64,000 nucleotides of DNA from Valencia hispanica. Taxonomy: Eukaryota > Chordata > Actinopteri > Cyprinodontiformes > Valenciidae. The notes beneath the pieces are model-generated. The model saw only the letters and a program-made list of their open reading frames with translations. It ran no database searches and was not told where the DNA came from. This document shows, in pieces, positions 11,652 to 23,230 of the stretch; position 1 is the stretch's first letter; the number at the start of each line of letters is the position of its first letter. The stretch spans positions 1,091,501-1,155,500 of the forward strand of contig OY747700.1 in NCBI GenBank assembly GCA_963556495.2. Direction: 5' to 3'. Made by a program: the position numbers and the translations under genes.

Positions 11652-12367
11652 AATAATGGTTTTATTATCAAACGTTTGCTATATTTGGCTCAAATGTTAT
11701 GGTTTGTTTTTACCCGAGTTTGTTTGTTTTACCAGTTTACCGCCATATTACTTACGCACAGCTCCCGCGAGATGTCAGCAGCAGCTCATCTCCTTCCCGC
11801 TCACCAATTGTACTTCCATGTCCAATTTCAATTTTTTAAAACGGGACAAAACTCGCCTGGCTTTCAACTTTTTAATAAACATGCAAACACCTGTCAGTAC
11901 ACTGCAGTGCATACTGTAATGAAACGTAAAACGGATGAATACTTATATACGAATATATAATATGTCCCCAGCAGTTTAAAAAACAAACTGATGCAACCGG
12001 AGTCAAAGACTCGTGAAAAAACCTAAAAACTAGAGCTAGAACCAGCAGCTTTCTGCTCAGCCAGGCTGCAGGGAACGTTCTGAGGAATGCTGTTAGAGGA
12101 AAAACATTCGAAGCTTACGAACAAAACCTCATACTTTGAGGCATGCGACCAAAACAGCGCAAACAGCCTCATCAGTGAGCTTTAACGACACTAACTTAAG
12201 ACGTATAAGGTCCTGTTTACACATAAACAAAAACAGGAGGAGCAGCAAAGATATTTAATCGAATACGTGTATCATCCACAAGGAGCCGGACCTTCAGGAC
12301 ACACGTAAACGAGGGCAGAAATGGGTAAACGCCAGCCCAGTGGTCTCGGTGTTAACGTCTGAACCAG
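11652..12367. other. Unassigned; likely L1 5' UTR in the first part
   Basis: The part next to ORF1 probably belongs to the L1 5' UTR. From about 11900 to 12367 I recognise nothing: no convincing coding frame and no repeat end. Confidence 0.4.
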
Positions 12368-12376
12368 ATGACGTCA

Positions 12377-12895
12377 GAGTGTCTGCCTCACGGACTAAAG
12401 CTGGGAGCTGGTTCCACAGGAGAGGAGCCTGATAACTAAAAGATCTGCCTCCCATTCTACTTTTAGAAATCCTAGGAACTACAAGTAAACCTGCAGTCTG
12501 AGAGCGAAGGGCTCTGTTAGGAACATATGGAACAATTAGATCTCTGATGTATGATGGAGCTTGATTATTAAGGGCTTTGTATGTAAGAAGGAGGATCTTA
12601 AATTCTATTCTGGATTTAACAGGGAGCCAATGAAGGGAAGCTAAAACAGGAGAAATGTGATCTCTCTTTTTAATATTCATCAGAACTCTTGCTGCCGCAT
12701 TTTGGATCAACTGAAGGCTTTTAATGGCATTTTGTGGACTACCTGATAGTAAAGAATTACAGTAGTCCAGCCTTGAGGTAACAAATACATGGACTAGTTT
12801 CTCAGCATCACTCCTGGACAGGATGTTTCTAATTTTAGCAATATTCCGGAGGTGAAAGAAAGAAATCCTAGAAACCTGTTTAATATGGGATTTAC
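12377..12895 (-). mobile_element. Internal fragment of L2-A ORF2 3' region between CRE-like 9-mers
   Basis: This is a 519-bp minus-strand piece of the L2-A C-terminal ORF2 (from SHIKQVSRISFFHLRN to LVREADTL). It has neither the 5' nor the 3' end of the element, so ordinary target-primed insertion does not explain it. The 9-mer ATGACGTCA lies directly on each side (12368-12376 and 12896-12904). Confidence 0.85.
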
Positions 12896-13037
12896 ATGAC
12901 GTCACCGCCCCTCTGCTGTGGACCACACTCACTGACTACACAAAGTAAACAAACATGGCGCCTTACATGACGTCACCGCCCCTCTGCTGTGCACCACACT
13001 CACTGACTACACAAGGTAAACAAACATGGCGCCTTAC
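12896..13037 (+). repeat. 71-bp tandem repeat with CRE and ATGGCG motifs (two units)
   Basis: Two head-to-tail 71-bp units (12896-12966, 12967-13037) differ at two positions I can see. A third partial unit start follows (ATGACGTTA at 13038). Each unit opens with ATGACGTCA, a perfect CRE core, and carries ACATGGCGCC near its end. The composition suggests promoter-like sequence, but no gene is evident beside it. Confidence 0.85.
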
Positions 13038-13684
13038 ATGACGTTACTGCGATTATTATGGATCCTACAATATAATATACCGGCTCTCTTCCACCAGCAA
13101 GAGCAACAAATTAATACAGAGAAACACGTTTCTGTTTACCTCAAGCGTCTTTACTACGCCACCAATGGGCCTGGCATGGTACTACAGGAATCTACACCAA
13201 TGTACCTTCGAAGCTTCGCCACCAGGTGTCTCCAGGTGAACCTCCAAAGGGACAAAGTTGCAGCCTTCCCCACTCTTCAGTTTCAGCTGTTTTAATGGAA
13301 GTTGTTGTTATGGCGAATAGATATTGACTTTAAAAGTAAAACCGATCATGATGTCATCATCACATCCCGCCATAACCTCAGAGCTTCGTCGGGCCAATGG
13401 CTTTTCTAAGTATATTCTAATGGACATTTATTAAATATCTTCTTATCTGAAGATCAACACTGCAACTCAAGCTAGTTGATACAACTCAAAAACATTTTAT
13501 TTTAATTTCAAAATAAAACACTCAGGTAAAGTTCAGTATTGTTGCCTTAATCAGATGTAACAAATGTATATATAGTGATTATCATTTGCAGATGTAACGG
13601 TTGTAATATTTTCCATCAAACTCTCAGATTGTTTCTGTTTTCTAGAACTGCACCTCTCATGAGTCTGACAGTCATGTGACTGTC
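13038..13684. other. Unassigned intergenic stretch
   Basis: An 89-codon open frame (13026-13295) begins with the ATG inside the 71-bp repeat, but its residues match nothing I know. The rest is AT-rich sequence without recognisable features. Confidence 0.4.
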
Positions 13685-13835
13685 CTACAGTGACAGTCAG
13701 AGGCCTCTTTAGATGTGTTGCAAGACTGACTGCTACTGGAGATCCTTCCTCCACACAGCATCCCCTTCCACAACAACTCTTTGAAGATACTTGGATGATC
13801 TGAGTAACAACAAGATTATATTGTGCGAAGGTTCA
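13685..13835 (+). mobile_element. Rex1/CR1-like LINE 3'-end scrap
   Basis: The stretch from GTCAGAGGCC through CTGCTACTGGAGATCC to the ACAACAAGAT end parallels the 3' ends of the Rex1-like fragments at 31700-31830 and 57750-57890. It is degenerate and noncoding. Confidence 0.5.
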
Positions 13836-14407
13836 GTTAAGTTATTTGTTATAATTATTATGATCATGGCTCACAGATTATGAAAACCTCAAATTCAAAA
13901 TCTCAGAAAATTAGATTATAGTAAATCAATAAAACAATGATTTTAAATAGAGAAAAGTACTTGTAATGGAAGAAAATACTTCAGGGTTCCAAAAATAAAA
14001 GAAGACTGAGTCCCAGAAGACGTTTAAGTATTGAATACAAACATGTCTGCCCAGAACATGGAGGGGACAGAGATTTACTCAAGCATCGCCCTACCCAACC
14101 TTTCTGACTAACAGTTTAAATAGTATTCAGCAATCACAGTTTATCTCTGCAGACGTCTTCTCCAATCTTCACACCCAGCCTCTGGAGAACTGGTTCATGC
14201 TGGTCTGATTGTAAAGCATCAACCAGCTCATCCGAGTTCAGATTGTCCGTAGTTATCTTGCTGCCCCGACGTCTGTCTCTCTGGTGATCTGACACATCTT
14301 TATCAGGAACATTAAACTTGCTTCCCCTAACTTTGTCATCTCACCCTAGATACATTCACTAGACAGAGAATATATACTTATATCCTAATTACATAAGAAT
14401 ATTCCCA
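13836..14407. other. Unassigned, AT-rich
   Basis: I see no coding frame or repeat end here. Confidence 0.4.
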
Positions 14408-14481
14408 CCACATACTCAGTGGTCTGGGCTCCTTTTGCATCAATGACTGCCTCATTGCGGCATGGCATAGATGCTATCAGC
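14408..14481 (-). mobile_element. Tc1/mariner-like transposase C-terminal scrap
   Basis: The minus strand reads RLIASMPCRNEAVIDAKGAQ, which is the typical C-terminal signature of Tc1-type transposases (SMPRR..AVI.AKG). Only about 25 codons remain. Confidence 0.75.
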
Positions 14482-15060
14482 CTGTGTGTATAAAACAATA
14501 ATTTATATGACCATTAAAGACAGTTTGTTTCTCAAGCTTTTTTTAATTAAATATTTTTGAATATGTTAAATCAGTTTAATAGACGTAGAATATTATCATC
14601 TTAAGTGATTGCCTCAGCATGTTGTCATGTAAGCAGATTAAATATTAGGTGTGGTTCAGCGATGATCAGATGAGGGTCCTCAGACAGCTGGATGAGGTAG
14701 AGATGGGAAGGAAGGAGGCAGATGAGCTCAAAAGCAGAACAATTGAATACATTTTTAAGAACAAGGATATGATTGTTTCTAAGACCCTGGACATAAACAG
14801 AACCAGTGACACTAGTGAAAACATATTGAGGATGAGGCAAGAGTGAAGGAGAGCAGCAAGAATAATCCCCCTCCAATCAAGAGGTCAGAAGTCAAACTGA
14901 AGCTTCTTATATTAAGGATAGATCGATATATAACTGTATTAAATCCTTTTGTATGTTCACTCAGGGAAATTGACATCTCCATCGTCATCTACTACACTGG
15001 GAATTTACGTGCAGGAAAAGAAAAACACTTAAAACATTAGAAATGTAGAAAAAATGTTGC
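14482..15060. other. Unassigned
   Basis: Two overlapping 65-codon frames (14649-14846, 14843-15040) have no recognisable domain. The right part may be the 3' UTR of the Rex1-like element that follows on the minus strand. Confidence 0.35.
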
Positions 15061-15062
15061 CA

Positions 15063-16910
15063 GACTGACTCACTGACTGTCTCCCCCAGTCCTGTCTGTA
15101 CCACAGTCCTTCTGTGTTTCTGTTGGTCCTCCTCCGACCCAGTGAGGAGTTGACAAGCTTAAGGAGTTTTTCTGTCTGTTCTGCACTTTGGTAGGAGCAA
15201 CCTTCCACTGGCTAGGCTTCTCTAGCTGCAGATGAGTGTGCAGAGGGTGGCTGGCATTGTCCAAAATAGCCAGGAGTTTGTGCAGTGTTCTTCTGTCTGT
15301 CACTGTCAGTATAGGCACCAGCTTTGTGCCGACCACTGAGCCGGCCCGCCTGATCAGTTTCTCCAACTAGAAAAGGTCTGCTTTCGAGGTGTTTCCAACC
15401 AGCTGGCGACCACAGACTGGTAAGACAACCTTAGCAGCTTCCCACAGATGTTGAAGGATCTTAGCCTTCTCAGGAAGTAAATCCTGCTCTGGGCCTTCTT
15501 GTACAGCTTTTGGTGTTGCTCGTCCAGTTCAGCTGGTTGTCCAGGTACAGCGCAAGACATTCATAGGTTTGCATGACTTCCACCTCCTCCCCTCCTAACA
15601 AAACTGCTCTCAGGCTGCGTTTTACAGTTGCTTTAGAAACTACCTTGATATGTTTCAAAAGCATCTGCTGTCTTGCTCAGGAGTGTCACTCTGTCTCAGA
15701 TCGGGTCTGTCCTTCCTGAAGTCAATAACCAGTTCTTTAGTTGAGGTGTTGAGCTGCAGGTAGTTTGTGTGGCACCAGACAACAAAGTTCCTCACCAGGC
15801 TCCTGTACTCCTCTTAATCATCTCTGACACATCCCATGATAGCCGTGTGATCTGCATAGTTCTGGATGTGACACATTTCCGATTTGTAGCAGAAGTCTGC
15901 CGTGTACAAGGTGAGAGGATGGGGGATAACGCAATACCCTGCGGAGCTGCAGGTTCACTCGCGTTTTGTTGAGTTTTTCCAGAAGTGCAGGGGGCTGGAT
16001 GGTGGTAAAGACACTTCTGGAAGATAATCCTGACAGTGCTGCTTCTCTTGTCTAGATGTGAGTGGGCTCGGTGTAGGAGATAGAGGATTACATCCTCCAC
16101 ACCAATCTCTGGCCAGTAAGCATGCTTTACTTGTGCCCTGAGGAGGTTGAGAAAGAGCTGCTTGACAGTCTTCATCAGTGGTGGTGGGGGGTGTAGTTGA
16201 GTGGCTAACCCTGTTAAAGTTATTCAGGTCATTAGCTCCCTCTCTGCCTTTCCCTTCTATGCTGGTCCATGCTTTGTGTCCTCTGATTCTTCTGATACCT
16301 TCCCAGACATCCCTCATGGTGTTTTCACTCAGCTTCCACTCCACTCTCTGCCTGTGGCAGTCTTTGGCCTCCTTCAGACATCGTTTCAGCTCCCTTTGTG
16401 CTGCTTTAATCTTCTCCTTGTTTTTAGTCCTGAAGGCCCTCTTCTGGTTGAGGACAGCCTTGACTCCCTGTGTTACCCATGGTTTGTTATATGGGTAACA
16501 TTGAACAGTCTTGGAGGGGACAACCACATCTACACAGAAATTAAGATCAAGTCTTCCCTTCTATATCTTCATCATAAGTACCCAGCAGCACATTCCAGTT
16601 TGTGACTTTATAGCGATCCCTCAGGGCTTTCTCTGGCTCAGGAATCCATCTTCTGATGGAGAGAGTGTAGACACCGTCCCTTTAGACCAAGTGTGGTGTA
16701 CTTGGGCTGCATGTAGACCAGGTTGTGGTCTGACTAGCCCAGTGGCAGCAGGGCAATAACTCTGTATGCTTTCTTTACAATATCATACAGTAGATCAATT
16801 GTCCTTTTCTTTTTCTGGTGGGGCAGTTGACAACATGGTGAAAAACAGCCAGAGGGAAATTTAGAGGGACATGGTTAAAATCTCCACCTCAGGGTGTTAT
16901 GTACGTCTGT
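15063..16910 (-). pseudogene. Rex1/CR1-like LINE ORF2, heavily frameshifted
   Basis: On the minus strand, scattered frames spell one LINE ORF2 in order. They are a degraded endonuclease end (CQLPHQKKKRTIDLLYDIV near 16830, SDHNLVYMQPKY near 16720), the linker KPWVTQGVKAVLNQKRAF with WEGIRRIRG (16370-16500), and a truncated reverse transcriptase (VEDVILYLLHRAHSHLDK near 16080; APQGIALSPILSP near 15930). The C-terminal region follows (CLALYLDNQLNW near 15570; LAILDNASHPLHTHL near 15250). The plus-strand copy at 24787-26493 shares the linker (KKKRAFREGEWELL and DVWSGMRKITGF). At least five frame changes occur. The clade name is tentative. Confidence 0.75.
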
Positions 16911-17226
16911 AGCCTTGCTGTGACAGTGAATCATTTTACAGGCAACACCTGTCTCAACCCTCGGAGGGATTTAAAGCCAGAAAGAGATCACGTGACTGAA
17001 CTCTCAAGGTAGATAATAGGGGTGTAGTTTGTAGTTGTGTATCATTTAGCAGCAGCATGTTCCACTTTATTGGTGCTGTCCGGGGCGTCCTCCCCAAGCT
17101 GCCGCTCATGTTTACCAGACGTCAGCCCAAGTGTAGCTTTAAGTCTGAAACACAAAGGAAATGTCCTTCATTCCATCCCGGTGGGGACTAATGTGTGGCG
17201 GAGAGCAGTGTACTCATAGCTGGTAG
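16911..17226. other. Unassigned, between Rex1-like relic and L2-A
   Basis: It may include an upstream piece of the minus-strand Rex1-like element, but I cannot align it. No other feature is seen. Confidence 0.35.
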
Positions 17227-17234
17227 ATTAGTTG
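17227..17234 (+). repeat. Putative left target-site duplication of L2-A copy 2 (ATTAGTTG)
   Basis: The same 8-mer follows the element tail at 22100-22107. The first two or three bases could be part of the tail, so the duplication may be five to eight bases. Confidence 0.55.
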
Positions 17235-17500
17235 GCGTTGTGGTGACGGGGTAAGCCGTATTGCGTCATTTCCTGTTGTCACTGCTGTGCTCCGTGGAGC
17301 TGTTTTGGTGTTCAAACGCTCTTGAATTGATCTTGTTTTCTCTGTGCTGAGGCTTTTCTAAGTTATTTTAACACACAATCACACTAAAACACACATTTTG
17401 TGGTGGTGTACTTTACGTTTTGGGAACTCCTCGTGTTTCACACAGTTTTTCTTTGGGTGGAAGGTCTCGCTAGCTCAGTTAGCTTAGCTTCATTGCGGCT

Positions 17501-18385
17501 ATGGCTACTCTTCTCTCTCCTGTCTCTAACTCTTCTCTTCTCTCTTGCTCTCTCTGTCAGATGTTTAGTTACTTCCCTGCCTCCTTTAGTGATAATGGTA
17601 ACTGTAATAAATGTAATATTTTTGTAGCTTTGGAGGCGAGGGTATCAGAATTAGAAGCACGGCTCCGCGCTGTTGAAAAACCAGCAGATAGCCGAAGCCC
17701 ATTAGCCAGCGCGGAGCCAACAAGGATAGAACCCCCTAGCTGTCCTCCAGTAGAGCCCGCGCAGCCGGGACCTAAAGGCGGCTGGGTGACGGTACGTAGG
17801 AAGCATAGTTCTAGGACCCAGCCCCCGGGCCACCACCAACCGGTCCGCGTTTCTAACAGATTTTCCCCGCTCAGCGACACACCCGCTGAGAAGCCGGCCC
17901 TGGTACTTGGCAGCTCCATAGTCAGAAACGTGGCATTAGAGACACCATTGACCATAGTCAAATGTTTGCCAGGGGCCAGAACGGGCGACATCAAATCCTA
18001 CCTGAAACTGCTGGCTAAAGATAAGCATAAATACAGTAAGATTGTTATTCACGCTGGCGGTGATGACACCCGGTTACGCCAATCGGAGGTCACTAAAATT
18101 AGTGTTGCTTCGGTGTGTAAGTTTGCCAAAACAATGTCAGACTCGGTAATCTTTTCTGGTCCCCTGCCTGATCGGACCAGTGACGACATGTTTAGCCGCA
18201 TGCTGTCATTCCATCAATGGTTGTCTAGGTGGTGTCCTGCAAACGATGTGGGCTACATTGATAACTGGAGAACTTTTTGGGGAAAACCTGGTCTGATCCG
18301 GAGAGACGGCATCCATCCCACTTTGGATGGAGCAGCTCTTCTTTCTAGGAATATGGCCGAATTTATTAGTCCTCCAAAACACTGA
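17501..18385 (+). CDS. L2-A ORF1 with zinc-knuckle-like, coiled-coil and SGNH-esterase-like domains
   Basis: An uninterrupted 294-residue frame. A cysteine cluster (CSLCQ.. to CNKC, residues about 16-39) is followed by a short coiled coil ([17 protein letters not shown], about 44-60), a proline-rich basic linker with [11 protein letters not shown], and then a domain beginning [11 protein letters not shown] (about 132). That domain has the landmarks of SGNH/GDSL hydrolases: GSS (nucleophile serine block), HAGGDDTR (GxND-like block) and DGIHPT near the C-terminus (the DxxH block). Such esterase ORF1 proteins are known from fish L2 and CR1-group LINEs; their function in retrotransposition is not settled. 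ORF2 follows about 180 bp downstream. The frame shows no lesion. Confidence 0.8.
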   Translation: MATLLSPVSNSSLLSCSLCQMFSYFPASFSDNGNCNKCNIFVALEARVSELEARLRAVEKPADSRSPLASAEPTRIEPPSCPPVEPAQPGPKGGWVTVRRKHSSRTQPPGHHQPVRVSNRFSPLSDTPAEKPALVLGSSIVRNVALETPLTIVKCLPGARTGDIKSYLKLLAKDKHKYSKIVIHAGGDDTRLRQSEVTKISVASVCKFAKTMSDSVIFSGPLPDRTSDDMFSRMLSFHQWLSRWCPANDVGYIDNWRTFWGKPGLIRRDGIHPTLDGAALLSRNMAEFISPPKH

Positions 18386-18566
18386 CAACCCAGGGTCCAG
18401 ACCAGGAAGCAGAGTCGTAGTTTAACCCACCTCTCTGCTGCTTCTGTACTGTTACCTACCCATTACCCTATAGAAACAGTGTCTTGCCCACGGCCAAAAT
18501 TAAATGGATTAAAAGTTAAGCCAACAAAAGCAAATTATGGAAATCTCATAAAAAATAAATACAACT

Positions 18567-21402
18567 TTGACTGAAAATAAATCTATTAAATGTGGTTTAT
18601 TTAACATAAGATCTCTCTCCTCAAAGACTTTGTTAGTAAATGACTTGATTTGTGATAATCACATTGATTTCCTTTGTCTCACAGAAACCTGGTTGCAGCA
18701 GGAGGATTATGTCAGTATAAATGAGTCAACTCCTTCCAGTCAGGAGGAGTTGCAACCATTTTCCGTTCTGATTTACTAATTAGTCCCAGACCAATTGATA
18801 GCTACAGTTCTTTTGAACATCTAACCCTTAATTTTCCTCATCCAAGTTGCAAAACATTAAGACCATTTTTGTTTGTGGTTTTGTATCGTCCACCAGGCCC
18901 TTACTCTCAATTCTTGGATCAGATCTCACATTTTTTATCTGATTTAGTATTAAATACTGATAGGGTTATTATAGTGGGGGACTTCAATATTCATGTGGAT
19001 ACTGAAAGTGATAGCCTAAATGCAGCCTTTAGTGCCATTTTAGACTTAATTGGCTTTACTCAAAAAGTACAGGGATCTACCCACTCAGGTAAACACACTT
19101 TGGACCTTGTACTGACATACGGTATTGAGTGTGAGGAAATAACAGTCCACCCACATAACCCGGTCCTGTCTGACCACTTCTTGATAACTTTTGAATTTAC
19201 TTTAACTGACCATCTTAAATCTGAAAGAAAATTTCATTATAGTAGAGCTTTATCAGACAATGCTGTAACAATTTTTAAAGAATCTGTTCCATTCTTACTT
19301 TCCTCAGTGTCTCAGAGTAACACAGTGGATGGCAGCAATTCTATCTCTAACCCTTCAGAAATTGATGGTCTGGTTCACAGCGTTACGTCCTCATTGCGTT
19401 TGGCATTAGATAGTGTAGCCCCATTAAAAAAGAAAGTGGCTAGCCATAGGAGGCTGACTCCTTGGTTTAACGCAGAGTTGCGTACTTTAAAGCAGAATAC
19501 TAGGAAGTTGGAGAGAAAATGGCGCTCTACACACCTAGAGGATTCCTATTTAACCTGGAATAACAGTCTACTGCTGTATAAAAAGACCCTTCGACAAGCT
19601 AGAACAGCATATTTTTCATCATTAATAGAGGCGAATAAAAACAATCCTAGGTTTCTTTTTAGTACAGTTGCCAAACTTACACAGAGTCATAGCTCTGTTG
19701 AGCAAACTATTCCCCCAGCTCTTAGCAGTGATGATTTTATGAGATTCTTCATAAATAAAATAAATTTTATTAAAAATAAAATTCTTGGCACCCTCCCAAA
19801 CATGATTACTTCTTCCTCAGTAAATGAGTCAGTATCGGAAAGAACTGTAGAACCTCAGTTGTGCTTAGGCTGTTTTGATTCAGTCGAGCTTTCAGAATTA
19901 TCAAAAATATTAGCCTCATCTAAACCTTCAACTTGTATGTTGGACCCAATCCCAACCAAATTATTTAAAGAAGTGTTCAATTTGGTTCCTGGCCCCATTT
20001 TGGATATGATTAATCTATCCTTAGTAAACGGATACGTACCACAGGAATTTAAAATAGCTGTAATTAAACCTTTACTCAAGAAACCTTCCCTTGATCAAGA
20101 TGACTTAGTGAATTACAGACCTATATCTAACCTTCCTTTCTTATCCAAAGTCCTTGAGAAAATAGTTGCTAATCAAGTCTGTGAACATCTAAACAGTAAC
20201 GAGCTGTTTGAAGAGTTTCAGTCAGGTTTTAGAGCTCATCATAGCACTGAAACAGCACTGGTGAAGGTTACTAATGATATTCTCATGGCCTCAGATAATG
20301 GACTGGTGTCTGTTCTGGTTTTGTTAGATCTCAGTGCTGCTTTTGACACAGTCGATCATAATATTCTCTTAGAAAGGCTTGAACATGTTGCAGGGATCAA
20401 AGGAACAGCACTAGGCTGGTTTAAATCATATTTGTCTGATAGATTCCAGTTTGTTCATCTAAATGATAAATCATCTTCACTCTCAAGGGTTACTTGTGGA
20501 GTTCCACAGGGTTCTGTGCTTGGACCAATTCTTTTCACCATATATATGCTTCCAATTGGTAGAATCATTAGACAGCATGGGATAAATTTCCACAGCTATG
20601 CCGATGATACACAACTATATTTATCCATAAATCCTGATGAATCCAGTCAGTTAGGTAGATTACAGGCATGTCTGGAAGACATAAAAGCATGGATGACCCT
20701 AAACTTTTTGCTTTTAAGTTCTGACAAGACAGAAGTTGCTGTCTTTGGACCAGAAGTTCTTAAACAGAAACTGATTAGTCAATCACTTCATCTGGATGGC
20801 ATTAAATTGGCCCCCAGTAATAACGTAAAGAACCTCGGCGTTATTTTTGACCAAGACTTGACATTTAAATCCCATATTAAACAGGTTTCTAGGATTTCTT
20901 TCTTTCACCTCCGGAATATTGCTAAAATTAGAAACATCCTGTGCAGGAGTGATGCTGAGAAACTAGTCCATGCATTTGTTACCTCAAGGCTGGACTACTG
21001 TAATTCTTTACTATCAGGAAGTCCACAAAATGCCATTAAAAGCCTTCAGTTGATCCAAAATGCGGCAGCAAGAGTTCTGATGAAGATTAAAAAGAGAGAT
21101 CTGTTAAATCCAGAATAGAATTTAAGATCCTTCTTCTTACATACAAAGCCCTTAATAATCAAGCTCCATCATACATCAGAGATCTAATTGTTCCATATGT
21201 TCCTAAAAGAGCACTTCGCTCTCAGACTGCAGGTTTACTTGTAGTTCCTAGGATCTCTAAAAGTAGAATGGGAGGCAGATCTTTTAGTTATCAGGCTCCT
21301 CTCCTGTGGAACCAGCTCCCAGCTTTAGTCCGTGAGGCAGACACTCTGTTTACTTTTAAGGCCAGGCTTAAAACTTTCCTTTTTGATAAAGCTTATAGTT
21401 AG
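18567..21402 (+). pseudogene. L2-A ORF2 (endonuclease + reverse transcriptase) with two short deletions
   Basis: Same protein as in copy 1. The endonuclease starts [10 protein letters not shown] and has LTETWL. At about 18740 a 37-bp deletion, relative to copy 1, removes the GRGGG segment and shifts the frame, so the first frame ends at 18779. The long frame 18869-21118 carries [47 protein letters not shown] and YADDTQLY. At about 21102 a 38-bp deletion removes the HISPVLASLHWLP segment and gives a TAG stop at 21116. The remaining C-terminus is readable to FLFDKAYS at 21402. The reverse transcriptase core itself is undamaged. Confidence 0.9.
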
Positions 21403-22099
21403 AGTGGCTAAGGTCATCCTGAGCTATCTCTGTAGTTATGCTGCTATAGGCGTAGACTGCTGGAGGACAGACTTACCAATTTTCTTCACTCTGCTACTTC
21501 CTTTTCTCCTACTACTCTCCAGTTGTATTACAGTACATTCTGTTTTTTCGACTGTTAACTTTGTTTTCTCTCAGTGTTTTTCTCCCCATAGAAGATATAC
21601 CTGGTCTGGTATCCTGCTTGGCTGCAATGCCCTGTTGGACGGGGGGCATCGACTGGGATGATCCTCTCAGTAACTGAACATCCACTGTGTCCTGTTATCA
21701 ACTTTTTACTTTCTGTAACATAGAAATTACTCTTATACCAGATCTTCTGTTCCTTCTGTGTTTCTGCTCTGTCTTCTCAAACCCCCAGACGGTCGTGGCA
21801 GATGGCCGCTCCTACTGAGACTGGTTCTGTTGGAGGTTTCTTCCTGTTAAAGGGGAGTTTTTCCTCTCCACTGTCGCTACATGCTTGCTCAGTATAAGGG
21901 ATTGCTGAAGGATTGCTGTGGTTGAAATCTGCCCAACCTCACGCCAATGACTGACGCAATCTGCTGGGATTCCTTAAATAGGAAACTTTTTAACTGATTG
22001 GAATGTTTGTATAATTGTATTGAAATAACTTCTTGTTAAGTGCCTTGAGATGACATCTGTTGTGAATTGGCGCTATATAAATAAACTGAATTGAATTGA
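21403..22099 (+). repeat. L2-A 3' UTR and TTGAA-type tail
   Basis: Noncoding end matching the antisense block at 3226-3925. It ends with the GAATTGAATTGAATT pentamer tail after a GGCGCTATATAAATAAA motif. Confidence 0.85.
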
Positions 22100-22107
22100 A
22101 TTAGTTG

Positions 22108-22800
22108 ACAGGTGGCAAACATCCCATTGGTCAAACTGACACATAAACTATAAAAACGCTGCAAAGTTAAGAGTTCTGTATTAAATTGACAGCGACAAAA
22201 AAACAAAGACGAGTATAAACTTTAAGTGTCTTTGGGAGAATGCTGCTTTTTTTCTATTACTTTAAATAGAAAAATAATACTTATTTGTTTAGAATATAAT
22301 TTCATATTTTGTGTAATTTTTGTCCTGTATGACTTAAAAGAGAGCCATTATTGTTATAGGTTTATTTTCTAATACATAAGATTAATTATTTCTATTTAGA
22401 TTTTAAAGTCATTTCTGTAATAGTTGACTTGTAAAAGCTGATCTGAAGTTTATTTATTTATTCTTTCCAACCACATAGAGGAGGAATAATTTAAATATGT
22501 AAGTCAAAAGTCTTCAAGTTAACAGAGCATCTGTGTAAGGACTGGACCAAGTGGAAAAACACATTTCCTTTAGCTTTCATTGAAAATATGACCTCGATAT
22601 GACTATGAAGCATATTTTGGACATGTATTGGTTTTGTTTGTGGTTTCAAATAAATAAAAAACAGGACATCAATTGGTTTGGATGCTTCAATTAATGGAAA
22701 CAGGGTGGATTTAAGAATAGAAAGTAGCCATAGAAGGAATGAAGAAAAAACCCTAAATGGGGTAAAAATATGCAACAAAAATAATCATTTTATAATCAAA
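22108..22800. other. Unassigned AT-rich intergenic DNA
   Basis: No coding frame, repeat end or regulatory motif recognised. Confidence 0.4.
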
Positions 22801-22804
22801 TCAA

Positions 22805-23230
22805 ATCACAGCCCGCGAATCGTAATAGTGAGGCATCCAACGTGGGAGACCCCAGTAGGTAATATGGCCACAGGCTAACTGTAAACAGCTCCAGATTAGG
22901 GCAACACAACGCTGTCTTGACTGTGACGTGGCCAGGATTACACTTAAGATTGACGTAGATGATCAGTCCCTTGACTTTGCTTTTTCCACATGCCTTCACA
23001 TCCCTGTTGGCTTTGACCTTTGTAAAGCCATGCAGATACGTTAGCATCCGTAATGCTGTTGGTTAGCCATGTCTCGGTCAGGATGAACAAGCTGCACCCA
23101 TGATAAATCTGCTGTTTATCCAGAACAGATTGCTCGTCCAACGTATTTCGGTGGTTAGTTGATGTTTCCCATAATCACAGAGGAACTTGGTTGTTTTAAA
23201 CTCTTCCGATTATCAGCTATCCTAGATTTA
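22805..23230 (-). pseudogene. Rex1/CR1-like LINE endonuclease fragment, degraded
   Basis: Minus-strand frames read LFILTETWLTNSITDANVSAW followed by VKANRDVK and NPGHVTVKTALC..LELFTVSLWPYYL. These parallel VCFTETWPQDHIADSNVS, VRADRDLK and HPGHVTVKCCLCSPDIELLAVSFCPYCL in the plus-strand copy at 25070-25320. A frameshift lies near 23045 and the glycine-rich 'GVAVLVNN' segment is corrupted. Confidence 0.75.

Larger units (their letters stand above)
9296..11760 (-). mobile_element. L1/Tx1-type LINE, 5' part (ORF1 plus start of ORF2)
   Basis: This minus-strand L1 half has ORF1 (10782-11567), a spacer of about 410 bp with a GT-rich tract near 10570, and the endonuclease end of ORF2 (9341-10372). 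In another frame L1-like coding continues to about 9298 (NKQTQFLIQRLR), where L2-B begins. The L1 3' part at 1-1525 has the same orientation, but the reverse transcriptase between the two pieces is absent. The upstream boundary is uncertain; I place it loosely in the 5' UTR near 11760. Confidence 0.75.
17235..22099 (+). mobile_element. L2-type LINE (family L2-A, copy 2), near full length
   Basis: This is the most complete retrotransposon in the window: a 5' UTR (17235-17500), ORF1 (17501-18385), a short spacer, ORF2 (18567-21402, broken), a 3' UTR (21403-22080) and a TTGAA-type tandem tail ending about 22099. The 8-mer ATTAGTTG stands just before (17227-17234) and just after (22100-22107), a plausible target-site duplication. 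Overlap with the tail repeat makes the exact right edge uncertain. The 3' UTR includes the strongly conserved block seen antisense at 3260-3900. Confidence 0.9.

Noticed and set aside
12896..13037. CRISPR-like direct repeat
   Set aside because: The units are contiguous without spacers, and the context is a eukaryotic genome.
13026..13295. 89-codon frame starting in the 71-bp repeat with a good context for the ATG
   Set aside because: No recognisable domain or splice support, and the start lies within a tandem repeat.
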